64,000 bases of DNA from Pseudomonas azotoformans (GCF_900103345.1 NZ_LT629702.1:4154001-4218000); one strand, 5' to 3'; shown: positions 17,379 through 26,189, counted from the stretch's first letter. Program-made: numbers and translations. Notes: generated from the sequence alone by a model not told the origin.

Positions 17379-18818
17379 TTATGTGGGCAATGTGGAGACT
17401 GTATGGAGATGCAGCACCACTTGCACGCCACCTTGCACGTTACCGATCTGCAAGGCGCCGCCGTGCAGCTTCATCACTTCCTCGACAAAGTTGAGGCCCA
17501 GGCCGGTGCTTTTGCGCCCGCTGGCCGGGCGTGGCAGCGAGTAGAACCGTTCGCTCAAGCGCGGCAGGGCGTAGTCGGGAATCGGCGCGGCCTGGTTGAA
17601 CAGGCTCACCTGCACGTCGTTGTGCCGGGTCTGCGCGCTGAATTTCAAGGTGCCGCCAGGCGGTGTGAAATCCAGCGCGTTATCCAGCAAGTTGCCCAGG
17701 GCCTGGCGCAGCAGAAAGGGTTCGCCGTACACCTTCACATCCGCTGCAATCGTCTGTTCGACGTGCAACCCGGCGCCTTCGATCCGCGCACATTGCGCCT
17801 TGAGCACATCATCGACCATGGCTGCCAGCGGGATACTCATTTGCTCTTCCAGGCCCTGGCGTTGCTCAACCTGCGCCAGGTTCAGCAGGCGTTCGATCAA
17901 CTGCTGCAGGCGCGCGCTTTCGCTGTCGATATTGCCGACGAAGCGCTGCTGTTGCTCACGGGTCATATCGCCCTGCAACAGCTCTGCCGCGCCGCGTATC
18001 GCGGCCAGCGGGCTCTTCAACTCGTGGGTCAGGGTGTGCACATAGTGTTCGACGTAGGCCTTGCCTTCCAACTGCGTGCGCATGTGCTCGACGGCGGTGG
18101 ACAACTGTTTGAGTTCGCCGCCACGGTAATGCGGCAACTCGGCGCGCCGGCCCTCGCTGACCGCCTCGGCGTAAGCCGTCAAGCGACGCAGCGCAACGCT
18201 CAGCCACCACGACAGCAGCGCGCCGAGCAACAGGCCGAGAACCACAAGGCCCGCGCCGTACCACAGCAGGCGCCGCTCGGTGCGGTCGACGTAGGGCTGC
18301 AACGAGCTGTTCGGCTTGGCCACGGTGACCACGCCGATGATCTGGCCGTTGTCACGGATCGGCGCGCCCACGTGCATCACCGAGGAAGTGGGGTCATCCA
18401 GCTCGCTGCGGGTGGAGCGCGCACCGTACTCGCCGCGCAGGGTCAGGTACACGTCGTTCCATTTGGAATAGTCCTGCCCCACCGCTTCGCCCGTGGAGTC
18501 GAGCAACACAATGCCATTGGCGTCGGTCACGTAGATGCGGTGGTTGACCTGGTTCTTCGGCAACCCCCAGATGGTCGCGCCCGGCTGGCGATTGCCGTAG
18601 GCCTTGAGCAGTTCCGGCCAGTGGCTTTGGCCGAGGGTGCCGTGCTTCACGTCATCGCGCAGGATCTCGGCCAGCAGGTTGGCGGTGTCCACCAGGGTTT
18701 CTTCGGTGGACTGGCGCACGCCGGGGCGGATTTCCTTCATCACGGTGCTGAGCACGAAGTAGCCGGTCAGGCCGATAAACAGCGCGTATACCAGGAAGAT
18801 CCGCAGCCCCAGGCGCAT
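17379..18818 (-). CDS. creC: Sensor histidine kinase CreC
   Basis: A 479-residue membrane kinase. Two transmembrane helices (about 7-28 and about 180-205) flank a periplasmic sensor region. A HAMP-like linker follows, then the H box HELKSPLAAIRGAAEL (histidine about 265), N box NLLDNALDFTPPGG and G box GLGLNFVEEVMKLHGG. Its ATG overlaps the creB stop (ATGA). In E. coli CreC responds to growth-medium changes; in Pseudomonas CreBC responds to penicillin-binding protein inhibition. It phosphorylates CreB. Confidence 0.94.
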   Translation of the reverse strand: MRLGLRIFLVYALFIGLTGYFVLSTVMKEIRPGVRQSTEETLVDTANLLAEILRDDVKHGTLGQSHWPELLKAYGNRQPGATIWGLPKNQVNHRIYVTDANGIVLLDSTGEAVGQDYSKWNDVYLTLRGEYGARSTRSELDDPTSSVMHVGAPIRDNGQIIGVVTVAKPNSSLQPYVDRTERRLLWYGAGLVVLGLLLGALLSWWLSVALRRLTAYAEAVSEGRRAELPHYRGGELKQLSTAVEHMRTQLEGKAYVEHYVHTLTHELKSPLAAIRGAAELLQGDMTREQQQRFVGNIDSESARLQQLIERLLNLAQVEQRQGLEEQMSIPLAAMVDDVLKAQCARIEGAGLHVEQTIAADVKVYGEPFLLRQALGNLLDNALDFTPPGGTLKFSAQTRHNDVQVSLFNQAAPIPDYALPRLSERFYSLPRPASGRKSTGLGLNFVEEVMKLHGGALQIGNVQGGVQVVLHLHTVSTLPT

Positions 18819-19486
18819 CAGCTGTTGCCCGGGCTGTAGCTGTAGCCGAGGCCGCGGTGGGTCTGGATCGGCTCGGCGTCCGCAGCCACGCTGCGTAACT
18901 TGCTGCGCAGGCTTTTGATATGGCTGTCGATGTTGCGTTCGTAACCGGCATCCGCCGCCACGCCGACCGCGTCCAACAGCTGCTCGCGGCTGAATACACG
19001 TTCAGGCTGTTCCAGCAGGCTTTGCAGCAGGCGGAATTCGTGACGCGTGAGGCTCAACGGCTGGCCGCGATACATGATCTGCATGCGCTCCAGGTCTACC
19101 TGGAACACCACCGGCGCAGCTCCTGGGCCAATGCGCTTGAGGATCGCCCTGACCCGCGCCGTCACTTCCCGAGGGCTGAAGGGCTTGACCACATAATCGT
19201 CCGCACCGATTTCCAGCCCCACCACCCGATCGATCTCGCCATCCCGCGCGCTGAGGAACATCACCGGCACTTCGCTGAACCGGCGCAGTTGCTTGCAGGT
19301 TTCAAACCCGGTGATGTCCGGCAGGCCGATGTCGAGGATGATCAGGTCGGCCGGGGCCTGGCGTTGATGCTCCAACGCCGCCTGGCCGAGTGTCAGCCAG
19401 GTGGTGGTGAAGCCCTCGCCTTGCAGGGCGAATATCAGCGTGTCGGCTATCGCCGCTTCGTCTTCGACAATCAGGATGTGGGGCAT
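18818..19486 (-). CDS. creB: Response regulator CreB (OmpR family)
   Basis: A 222-residue regulator with a receiver domain (about 1-120, acidic pair in VEDEAA, phosphoacceptor in LIILDIGLPD, lysine in VVKPFSPREV). The winged-helix domain is OmpR/PhoB type (about 125-222, ERMQIMYRGQPLSLTRHEFRLLQ and RGLGYSY). It overlaps creC by four bases and follows the zinc-protease-family gene after only 9 bases, so the four genes are probably co-transcribed. Confidence 0.94.
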   Translation of the reverse strand: MPHILIVEDEAAIADTLIFALQGEGFTTTWLTLGQAALEHQRQAPADLIILDIGLPDITGFETCKQLRRFSEVPVMFLSARDGEIDRVVGLEIGADDYVVKPFSPREVTARVRAILKRIGPGAAPVVFQVDLERMQIMYRGQPLSLTRHEFRLLQSLLEQPERVFSREQLLDAVGVAADAGYERNIDSHIKSLRSKLRSVAADAEPIQTHRGLGYSYSPGNS

Positions 19487-19495
19487 GGTGGTCGG

Positions 19496-19996
19496 TCAGC
19501 AGTCCGGTTTGTCAGCAGTGTAGCGACGCGCCGGGTTGACCGCAGCGCCGAACTCGCGCAGAGCCTTGGCGCCGATCAGCAGCGGATAGTTGAAGCTGCT
19601 GCGGTCGGTGAGGTTGACCTCAACAGTGCGCTTGACGTCGCCCAGGCACATTTCCAGGTCGATCACCGGGCGCTTGGCCACGGTGGCTTCGTCCTTGTCC
19701 TCGTCTTCGTCGGCGCGGCTCTTGATCTTGCTGATGCGCGAGACTTTGTGTTCGTAGACCTTATCGGACGCGTCCTTGCCGCCGAGGCGGAAACGCACCC
19801 AATCGTCACCGTCACGGGTGAAGGTCTGGATGTCGCGGGCCGACAGCGAGGCGGTCAGCGCGCCAGTGTCCATCTTGGCCTTGAAGGTTTCGCCGATCTC
19901 CGGCAACTGGATGTATTCGTAGCGACCGTAGAGGGTCGGCTCGGCGGCCATGACCGGCAGGGCAACCAGGGCGAGGGAGGCAAGAAACAGTTTCAC
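19496..19996 (-). CDS. Secreted ATP-dependent zinc protease family (RimB-like) protein
   Basis: A 166-residue protein with a signal peptide (residues 1-18, ending VMAAEP) and the retropepsin-like fold known under Pfam Zn_protease. The DTG triad sits in KAKMDTGALTASL, with a second hydrophobic-GA element in LLIGAKALREFG. Despite the family name, the fold is an aspartyl-protease type. Members are linked to RimK-dependent control in Pseudomonas, but that is knowledge of other loci. Here it leads the creBCD run, 9 bases upstream of creB. The acidic insert ADEDEDKDEAT is unusual. Confidence 0.8.
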   Translation of the reverse strand: MKLFLASLALVALPVMAAEPTLYGRYEYIQLPEIGETFKAKMDTGALTASLSARDIQTFTRDGDDWVRFRLGGKDASDKVYEHKVSRISKIKSRADEDEDKDEATVAKRPVIDLEMCLGDVKRTVEVNLTDRSSFNYPLLIGAKALREFGAAVNPARRYTADKPDC

Positions 19997-20169
19997 GAAG
20001 TGATGTCCTCGGAAAGAAGTAGGCGGATTCTAGACCGCAAAAGCGCCGGTTAGTTAGCTCCCCCCAGCATACCCGGCACATTGTGAAACATTCGTACGGT
20101 GATTTGCGATTTGGCCTCTAGACTCACCTTGCTTATGATGGCCCGCCCACAAGATTCCAAGAGTTACTT

Positions 20170-21048
20170 ATGCGCCGCCTGCTCACCGGCTGTTTTGTCT
20201 CATTGCTACTGCTGCTCAACACCCTGATCCTGATCGGGCCGTTGATGGTGTTTGCCCTGCTCAAGCTGGTGGCTCCCGGCCACTATCGTGACTACATGTC
20301 GTGGGCGGTAATGTGGATCGCCGAGACCTGGGCCGAGATCGACAAGTTGATCTTCGCGCTGTGCATCCCGACCCAATGGGATATTCGCGGCGGTGAAGAC
20401 CTGCGGGGCGATACGTCCTACCTGGTGATCAGCAACCACCAATCCTGGGTGGATATCCCGGCGCTGATTCAGGCCCTGAACCGCCGCACGCCGTTCTTCA
20501 AATTCTTCCTGAAAAAAGAGCTGATCTGGGTGCCCTTCCTGGGCCTGGCGTGGTGGGCGCTGGATTACCCGTTCATGAAGCGCTACACCAAGGCATTCCT
20601 GGCCAAGCACCCGGAACTGGCGGGGCAGGATTTGCAGATTACCAAGCAGGCGTGCGAGCTGTTCAAGCGCCAGCCGGTGACGGTGGTCAATTATCTGGAA
20701 GGCACGCGGTTCAGCGACGCCAAGCGCAGGCAGCAGGGTTCACCCTTCAACCGCTTGCTCAAGCCCAAGGCGGGCGGCGTGGCGTTTGTGCTGGCGGCGA
20801 TGGGCGAGCAACTGGATGCGGTGCTGGACGTGACGGTGGTGTATCCGCAGCAAAAGATTCCGGGGTTCTGGGCTTTGATCAGCGGTTCGGTACCGAAGGT
20901 GATCATTGATATCCGCACCCGCGAACTGGACCCGGCGCTATGGCAAGGGGACTACGAGAACGATCCGGCGTTTCGCCAGACTGTCCAGAGCTGGGTGAAC
21001 CAGCTCTGGCAGGAGAAGGATCAGCGCATTCAGCTATTGCTCAAGTAA
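20170..21048 (+). CDS. Lysophospholipid acyltransferase-like membrane protein (YihG type)
   Basis: A 292-residue acyltransferase of the PlsC/LPLAT superfamily. An N-terminal hydrophobic helix (about 8-30) anchors it. The catalytic HX4D box is NHQSWVD (about 94-100), and EGTRFSD is the second conserved block (about 177-183), with PFLGLAWWALDYPFMKR between. E. coli YihG is a poly(A) and phospholipid-related acyltransferase; the acyl acceptor here is not determined. Its final 19 bases overlap, on the opposite strand, the end of the repeat-protein gene. Confidence 0.87.
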   Translation: MRRLLTGCFVSLLLLLNTLILIGPLMVFALLKLVAPGHYRDYMSWAVMWIAETWAEIDKLIFALCIPTQWDIRGGEDLRGDTSYLVISNHQSWVDIPALIQALNRRTPFFKFFLKKELIWVPFLGLAWWALDYPFMKRYTKAFLAKHPELAGQDLQITKQACELFKRQPVTVVNYLEGTRFSDAKRRQQGSPFNRLLKPKAGGVAFVLAAMGEQLDAVLDVTVVYPQQKIPGFWALISGSVPKVIIDIRTRELDPALWQGDYENDPAFRQTVQSWVNQLWQEKDQRIQLLLK

Positions 21049-21542
21049 TACGGCCTGATGTTGTTCGGAACGCCAGGCCATCCCGATCCTGATGCTTTGG
21101 CGATTTCGATGACAGCCTTGGCCATCTCATTCTCATCGCCCGTCAACGCGTTTAGCCCCAGCTCTTCCGGCGTGACTCCAGCGCCCAGTTTATCAATGGC
21201 TTCCTTGACCTTCTTGGCCGCATCGCCCGTCAACGCGTTTAGCCCCAGCTCTTCCGGCGTGACTCCAGCGCCCAGTTTATCAATGGCTTCCTTGACCTTC
21301 TTGGCCCCATCGCCTGTCAAAAACGTTAGCCCCAGGTCCTTCGGGTCGGCTCCAGCAGCAGCTTTATGGAGCAACAGCGAACGTGCCAAGTTCGTGTAAT
21401 TGTCCTTGAATTGCCCGCCTTTTTTTGGGCTGCTTTCTTCCCCTTCCCAGAGATTACGGACATTCGAGACGGACTGAACGTTTTGAGCCAGTTCGGCAAA
21501 TTTAGTAAAACTCACTAGAGGCAGCGCATTAATCTGTGTCAT
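21030..21542 (-). CDS. Unknown protein with three 29-residue tandem repeats
   Basis: I do not recognise this 170-residue protein. Residues 1 to about 62 are unique (MTQINALPLVSFTKFAELAQ) with no signal peptide. Then come three copies of a 29-residue unit, each A-G-x-x-P-x-[DE]-L-G-L-x-x-L-T-G-D followed by an amphipathic helix (AKKVKEAIDKLG). The second and third differ from the first mainly in its PKDLGLTF segment. The last unit's helix is replaced by ENEMAKAVIEIAKAS. At DNA level two of the units are identical in 86 of 87 bases. It is lower in G+C than its neighbours (34 of 60 in one counted line). Convergent with and overlapping the acyltransferase gene. An effector-like or regulated repeat protein is possible but unproven. 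Confidence 0.7.
   Translation of the reverse strand: MTQINALPLVSFTKFAELAQNVQSVSNVRNLWEGEESSPKKGGQFKDNYTNLARSLLLHKAAAGADPKDLGLTFLTGDGAKKVKEAIDKLGAGVTPEELGLNALTGDAAKKVKEAIDKLGAGVTPEELGLNALTGDENEMAKAVIEIAKASGSGWPGVPNNIRPYYLSNS
21134..21307. repeat. 87-bp tandem duplication inside the repeat-protein gene
   Basis: Bases 21134-21220 and 21221-21307 match at 86 of 87 positions. A more diverged third unit starts at 21308. The period is exactly 29 codons, so copy-number change keeps the frame. Confidence 0.95.
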
Positions 21543-21618
21543 TGGGGCACCATTTTCGGTTAGTTTTAGAACCTCTCAAACATCGCTCATAGCGATTGAT
21601 GAGAGAGGTCTCACTGGG

Positions 21619-21721
21619 TGGCAACTAACGTCCTACGGTTCCTCGCGGTTTATCACAGAGTGTTACGCAGAACGTGACCCGGCAGAGAGAAAAGGGCACG
21701 CCGAACGTCAGTTAGTTGCCA
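21619..21721. repeat. Inverted repeat TGGCAACTAAC flanking the repeat-protein upstream region
   Basis: TGGCAACTAAC at 21619-21629 and its exact inverse at 21711-21721 bracket about 80 non-coding bases. The second arm overlaps the stop codon of the DUF2780 gene. The loop is long, so a role is uncertain: transcript-end structure or remnant of an element. Confidence 0.5.
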
Positions 21722-22284
21722 GTGCCCCAGGCCGAGGCCAATTTACCCAGCAATGACTGGTTCGCACCCTGGCCACCCAAGTATTGCAGGATCACCGGCG
21801 CAAACTGGCCGACCATGCCACTGTCCATGCCCAGGGCGCTGAACGCGGTGTTCAGGTCGTTGGTGTTCTTCACATTGCCCAGCAGGCCGTCGAGGCCGCT
21901 GGTCTTGCTACCGCCAGCCTGGCCGAGCATCCCGCTCAAGGCCCCGAGGCTGCCCAACGCATTATTGCCCGACAGTTGGTCGAGGCCCGGCACGCTATTG
22001 CCCAGTTGCGAATAGTCGTTGCCGCTCAATTTGTTCTTGGCCAGGCCCAGCATGGCGCCCGTACCGCCGACCGCTTGCTCGGGGGTGATGTTCAGTTGCG
22101 AGGTCAGGGCGCTCAACAGGCCGGCCGTCTCGGACGACGGTGCAGCAGCGGCTGCCTTGTTGTTACCACCCTGCATGCCGGAAATGGCATTGGCCGCGTC
22201 GCCAAGGCTGAACCCCGCGGCAAGCACCGGGCCGGCTGCCAGGGTCATCAGGCAGGAAAGGGCGAAACCGCGTGAAATCTTCAT
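21712..22284 (-). CDS. DUF2780 (VcgC/VcgE-like) secreted protein
   Basis: A 190-residue protein with a signal peptide (1-22, ending GPVLAAG). The rest is low-complexity, glycine- and serine-rich sequence with the DUF2780 core LLSALTSQLNITPEQAVGGTGAMLGLAKNKLS. The mature protein is probably periplasmic or secreted. DUF2780 has no defined function that I know. The gene has its own promoter region shared with the divergent ECF sigma gene at 22436. Confidence 0.8.
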   Translation of the reverse strand: MKISRGFALSCLMTLAAGPVLAAGFSLGDAANAISGMQGGNNKAAAAAPSSETAGLLSALTSQLNITPEQAVGGTGAMLGLAKNKLSGNDYSQLGNSVPGLDQLSGNNALGSLGALSGMLGQAGGSKTSGLDGLLGNVKNTNDLNTAFSALGMDSGMVGQFAPVILQYLGGQGANQSLLGKLASAWGTGN

Positions 22285-22435
22285 CGAAACAACCTCTGGG
22301 TGTAGGAGCTAAAAGCAGGCGTTTGACTGACAGTCCGGAACGATTGTTCCCACACCAAGGTTAGTTCAGATTTCTCTGCATCCAAATCACCTCGGCCCGC
22401 GTATAGCCTGCATACGCCACTCGGAGTTGGATGGA

Positions 22436-23062
22436 ATGAATGCCCAGGCTGAACTACCCTCCGCTTACCGCGTGCAGTCCCGTCGCCCTCGAAGGAGGGC
22501 CTGGAGAAGCCCTATTACTGACGATAACGCTGATCCATTGCGACCTTTGTTGGCCCAATGTGCCCTGGGTAACCGCCGGGCGTTCGAAACCCTCTACCGC
22601 AGCGTTTCGCCGCGCCTGCACGGTGTAGCCCTGCGTTTCATGGGCCGCCCGGACCTGGCCGAAGAGGTGTTGCAGGAAGCCTTCGTGCGTATCTGGTACA
22701 ACGCCTCCCGCTACGAAGCGCACCTGTCTGCGCCGATGACCTGGATGGTCAACATCACCCGCAACCTGGCTATCGACCAATTGCGCAAGCACCGTGAACA
22801 GCCGCTGGCAGAGGGTCAGCAAGACGCCTTGCTCGATGAGGCCCCCAGCGCCCACGACCAACTCGACAGCGAACGCCAAGCCCGCACCTTGAACCGTTGC
22901 CTGGACACCCTCGACGGCATGCAACGCCAGTCCATCAGCGTGGCTTACTTCCAGGGCCTGTCGTGCTCGGAATTGGCCGAACACTTGGCCGCGCCCCTGG
23001 GCTCGGTCAAATCCTGGATTCGTCGCGGCATGGAACGCCTGCGCAGGTGCCTTGAATCATGA
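22436..23062 (+). CDS. ECF RNA polymerase sigma factor, SigK/RpoE-like
   Basis: A 208-residue sigma factor. Region 2 is about residues 45-110 (AFETLYRSVSPRLHGVALRFMGRPDLAEEVLQEAF, then RNLAIDQLRKHR). Region 4 is about 140-205 (QRQSISVAYFQGLSCSELAEHLAAPLGSVKSWIRRGMERL). An in-frame TTG at 22427 lies three codons upstream; the ATG at 22436 with GGAG nine bases before it is chosen. The stop overlaps the anti-sigma ATG. Its target promoters are not visible in the window. Paired with an RskA-like protein, it is likely held inactive at the membrane. Confidence 0.9.
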   Translation: MNAQAELPSAYRVQSRRPRRRAWRSPITDDNADPLRPLLAQCALGNRRAFETLYRSVSPRLHGVALRFMGRPDLAEEVLQEAFVRIWYNASRYEAHLSAPMTWMVNITRNLAIDQLRKHREQPLAEGQQDALLDEAPSAHDQLDSERQARTLNRCLDTLDGMQRQSISVAYFQGLSCSELAEHLAAPLGSVKSWIRRGMERLRRCLES

Positions 23063-23736
23063 ACTACCAGACCATCGCCCTGCGCCGCGCCCTCGCCGCC
23101 GACTATGCCATAGGCCTGATGCCCGCCACCGCGCGCAGGCGTTTTGATGCCCTGCTGCTGGAGGATGCCGCGCTACGTGTGGAACTCGGCCATTGGCAGG
23201 ACGCACTCGCCAGCCTGACCGGTGCCTTGCCCGAGCGAGCGGTGCCGGCGCATGTGTGGGAAGGCATCAAGGCGAGGATCGAGCCGCAGGTGCTGCATGT
23301 GCCGGCGAAGAAACCGTTCTGGATGAACCTGCGCCTGTTGGCGGCGGCGTTTGGCATCGTCATTGCCGTGCTGGTGGGCGTGCTGTACCAGCGCGACCTG
23401 GGAATGGAATACAACGCCACGCTGGTCGCCGCCAACCAGCAACCGGCGCTGCAGATCAAGACGTTTGCCGACCACCTGCAAGTCGAGCCGCTGACATTGG
23501 CCGCTATTGAGCCGACACGCGCCCTGGAACTGTGGGCCATTCCTGCCGGGGGCAAGCCGATCTCCCTGGGCCTGGTGCCCGTGGCGGGCAAAGGTCGAAT
23601 CGCGTTGAACAAAACGCAGCAGGCGCTGCTGAAAACACCGCTGACCCTCGCCGTCAGCCTGGAGCCACAAGGGGGCTCGCCGACAGGTCAACCGACCGGG
23701 CCGGTGCTGTATCAGGGTCAATTGGCATCACTTTGA
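23059..23736 (+). CDS. RskA-family anti-sigma factor
   Basis: A 225-residue protein. The N-terminal sigma-binding part (about 1-75, RRALAADYAIGLMPATARRRFDALLLED) precedes a single membrane helix (about 93-112, LRLLAAAFGIVIAVLVGVLY). The periplasmic RskA domain follows (about 115-225, ALELWAIPAGGKPISLGLVPVAGKG, the conserved tail). No zinc-binding histidine-cysteine motif is seen. The ATG overlaps the sigma stop (ATGA), so the two are coupled. Confidence 0.88.
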   Translation: MNYQTIALRRALAADYAIGLMPATARRRFDALLLEDAALRVELGHWQDALASLTGALPERAVPAHVWEGIKARIEPQVLHVPAKKPFWMNLRLLAAAFGIVIAVLVGVLYQRDLGMEYNATLVAANQQPALQIKTFADHLQVEPLTLAAIEPTRALELWAIPAGGKPISLGLVPVAGKGRIALNKTQQALLKTPLTLAVSLEPQGGSPTGQPTGPVLYQGQLASL

Positions 23737-23773
23737 GGTGAGATGGCGCCAGGAACCCGGCGCGCAGACTGTT

Positions 23774-23806
23774 AGATCTGTGGGAGGGCTTGCCCCTCCC
23801 ACATCT
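23774..23806. terminator. Short REP-like hairpin between sigma operon and fdhA
   Basis: AGATCTGTGGGAGGG and CCCTCCCACATCT pair around a CTTGC core, a single compact hairpin with the REP core sequence. It lies between the convergent anti-sigma and fdhA genes and could end both transcripts. No T-run follows. Confidence 0.6.
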
Positions 23807-23827
23807 GGAACGCGGTATCCCAGGGAT

Positions 23828-25027
23828 TTAAGCCGCGCTGAAGAGTTTGTGCGGATCAATCACAAACTTCTTCGGCACACCCGCATCGAACTCGCCATAC
23901 CCGCGCGGCGCATCATCCAGGCTGATCACCTGCACACCGACGATTTCGGCGATGTTGATACGGTCCCACATGATCGCCTGCATCAGCTGGCGGTTGTACT
24001 TCATCACGGGCGTTTGCCCTGTGTGGAAGCTGTGGGACTTGGCCCAGCCCAAACCAAAGCGAATGCTCAGGCTGCCCATTTTTGCGGCGGCGTCCACGGC
24101 ACCCGGATCTTCGGTGACGTACAGGCCAGGGATACCGATCTTGCCCGCCACGCGCACCACGCCCATCAGCGAGTTGAGTACGGTGGCCGGCGCTTCGGCC
24201 TTGACCCCTTCATGACCGTGACCACGGGCTTCGAAGCCCACGGCATCGACGGCGCAGTCCACTTCCGGTTCGCCCAGCAGTGCGGCGATCTGTTCGTGCA
24301 GCGGGGTGTCCTTGGACAGGTCGGCAATTTCAAAGCCCTGGGCCTTGGCGTGCGCCAGGCGCACCGGGTTGACGTCACCGATGATCACCACCGCCGCGCC
24401 CAGCAGGCGGGCGGAAGCGGCAGCCGCCAGGCCCACAGGACCGGCACCGGCGATGTAGACCGTGCTGCCTGGGCCAACGCCGGCAGTGACGGCGCCGTGG
24501 TAGCCGGTCGGGAGGATGTCGGAGAGGCAGGTCAGGTCGCGGATTTTCTCCATGGCCTTGTCGCGATCCGGCAGTTTGAGCAGGTTGAAGTCGGCGTACG
24601 GCACCAGCACGTATTCGGCCTGGCCGCCGGTCCAGTCACCCATGTCGACATAGCCGTAGGCGCCACCGGCACGGGCCGGGTTGACGGTCAGGCACACGCC
24701 AGTGTGTTGCTCTTTGCATGAGCGGCAGCGGCCGCAGGCTACGTTGAACGGTACGGAAACCAGGTCGCCGATTTTCAGGTTCTCGACGTCGCTGCCCTTC
24801 TCGATCACTTCACCGGTAATTTCATGACCGAGCACCAGGCCGGTCTGGGCAGTGGTACGGCCACGCACCATGTGTTGGTCGGAGCCGCAGATGTTGGTGG
24901 AGACCACGCGCAGGATGACGCCGTGCTCGATCTTCCTGCCACGGGGGTCCTGCATTTTGGGATAGTCGATTTTCTGTACTTCGACCTTGCCGTTGCCGAG
25001 ATACACGACACCACGATTACCAGACAT
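23828..25027 (-). CDS. fdhA: Glutathione-independent formaldehyde dehydrogenase
   Basis: A 399-residue zinc alcohol-dehydrogenase superfamily enzyme, length and sequence typical of Pseudomonas formaldehyde dehydrogenase. It oxidises formaldehyde to formate with NAD and no thiol cofactor. Catalytic-zinc ligands are in NICGSDQHM and GHEITGE. The structural-zinc cysteines are in CGRCRSCKEQHTGVC. The Rossmann segment is YIAGAGPVGLAAAASA. It follows purU and the soxBDAG run on the same strand, consistent with disposing of formaldehyde made by demethylation. Confidence 0.95.
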   Translation of the reverse strand: MSGNRGVVYLGNGKVEVQKIDYPKMQDPRGRKIEHGVILRVVSTNICGSDQHMVRGRTTAQTGLVLGHEITGEVIEKGSDVENLKIGDLVSVPFNVACGRCRSCKEQHTGVCLTVNPARAGGAYGYVDMGDWTGGQAEYVLVPYADFNLLKLPDRDKAMEKIRDLTCLSDILPTGYHGAVTAGVGPGSTVYIAGAGPVGLAAAASARLLGAAVVIIGDVNPVRLAHAKAQGFEIADLSKDTPLHEQIAALLGEPEVDCAVDAVGFEARGHGHEGVKAEAPATVLNSLMGVVRVAGKIGIPGLYVTEDPGAVDAAAKMGSLSIRFGLGWAKSHSFHTGQTPVMKYNRQLMQAIMWDRINIAEIVGVQVISLDDAPRGYGEFDAGVPKKFVIDPHKLFSAA

Positions 25028-25134
25028 GCTTTCACCTCGCTGTTGTTTTTATGGAACTGCGTTGCCCGTTGGGTGGGCAGCGCGTTTAAGTGCTCGGGTA
25101 CAGATGCTGTTCTTGCGTTGTTTGTGAGGGCCTC

Positions 25135-25199
25135 ATCGGGGGCAAGCCCCCTCCCACATTCGACCGCATTCCAAAGGTGGGAGGGGGCTTGCCCCCGAT
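25135..25199. repeat. REP doublet, GGGGGCTTGCCCCC type
   Basis: ATCGGGGGCAAGCCCCCTCC and its inverse are separated by about 20 bases between purU and fdhA. Confidence 0.92.
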
Positions 25200-25208
25200 T
25201 GGCGCCAG

Positions 25209-26066
25209 TCAGAGCACCACCGTCCGATTGGCGTTCAAAAACACCCGCCGCTCAATGTGATACCCCACCGCGCGGGCCAACGTCAGCCCTTCGATATCCC
25301 GCCCCTTGGCAATCAAGTCCTCGGGGTAGTGGCTGTGATCCACCACCTCCACGCCCTGGGCGATGATCGGGCCTTCGTCCAGGTCGTTGTTGATGTAATG
25401 CGCCGTGGCGCCCACCAGTTTCACGCCCTTGTTGTACGCCTGGTGATACGGCTTGGCGCCCTTGAACCCCGGCAGCAACGAGTGGTGGATGTTGATGGCC
25501 TTGCCATCCAGCTTGCGGCACAGCTCCGGCGACAGCACCTGCATGTAGCGCGCAAGGATCACCAATTCGGCACCGGTGTCTTCCACCACTTGCCACACCT
25601 GACGCTCCTGGGACGGTTTGTCGTTGGGGTCGAGGGGGAAATGGTAGTAGGGAATCTGGTGCCAGTCGGCCAACGGTTTCAGATCGGGGTGATTGGACAC
25701 CACCGCGACCACGTCCATCGACAGTTGGCCGATGCGCTGGCGGTACAGCAGGTCGTTGAGGCAGTGATCAGCCTTGGAGACCATGATCACCACTTTTGGC
25801 CGGTAGTTCGGCGCCGTCAGCTCGAAGATCATGCCGAAGGCTTCACCCCGCGTGGCCAGGCCATCGCGGAACGCCTGCTCGTCAAAACCGTCGGGCTGGC
25901 GGAATTCCACGCGGATAAAGAACCGGCCCGAAAGCCGGTCATCGAACGAATGGTGCTCAGTGACGTAGCAACCCTGTTCGAACAGATAGCGGGTAACCGC
26001 GTCCACCGTGCCGAGCACGCTGGGGCAGTCGGCGGTCAAAATCCATGTATCGGGTGCGCGGCTCAT
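25209..26066 (-). CDS. purU: Formyltetrahydrofolate deformylase
   Basis: A 285-residue cytosolic enzyme that hydrolyses 10-formyl-THF to formate and THF. The N-terminal ACT domain (about 1-85, ILTADCPSVLGTVDAVTRYL) may sense glycine or methionine. The catalytic domain (about 90-285) has the hallmark NIHHSLLPGFKG and GATAHYINNDLDEGPIIAQ, with the active-site asparagine, histidine and aspartate. It lies between a REPIN and fdhA next to soxG. In betaine catabolism it balances the folate pool generated by sarcosine oxidation. Confidence 0.95.
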   Translation of the reverse strand: MSRAPDTWILTADCPSVLGTVDAVTRYLFEQGCYVTEHHSFDDRLSGRFFIRVEFRQPDGFDEQAFRDGLATRGEAFGMIFELTAPNYRPKVVIMVSKADHCLNDLLYRQRIGQLSMDVVAVVSNHPDLKPLADWHQIPYYHFPLDPNDKPSQERQVWQVVEDTGAELVILARYMQVLSPELCRKLDGKAINIHHSLLPGFKGAKPYHQAYNKGVKLVGATAHYINNDLDEGPIIAQGVEVVDHSHYPEDLIAKGRDIEGLTLARAVGYHIERRVFLNANRTVVL

Positions 26067-26081
26067 TGTGCGTGACTCCTA

Positions 26082-26188
26082 GATCGTTCCCCCGCTCTGC
26101 GTGGGAATGCCGCCATGGACGCTCTGCGTCCGCTCTTGGGACGCGGAGCGTCCCGGGATGCATTCCCACGCCGAGCGTGGGAACGATC
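26082..26188. repeat. REPIN copy 1 (RAYT-linked family)
   Basis: A 107-base near-palindrome: GATCGTTCCC, GGACGCTCTGCGTCC, GGGACGCGGAGCGTCCC and an inverted GGGAACGATC end. It matches the copy at 26842-26948 except at three positions, and is one REP doublet of the family that flanks the RAYT gene. It sits between purU and soxG. Confidence 0.92.
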
Positions 26189-26189
26189 A

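Noticed and set aside
21134..21394. CRISPR array
   Set aside because: The repeats are 87 bases with no unique spacers, are in frame and encode protein repeats.
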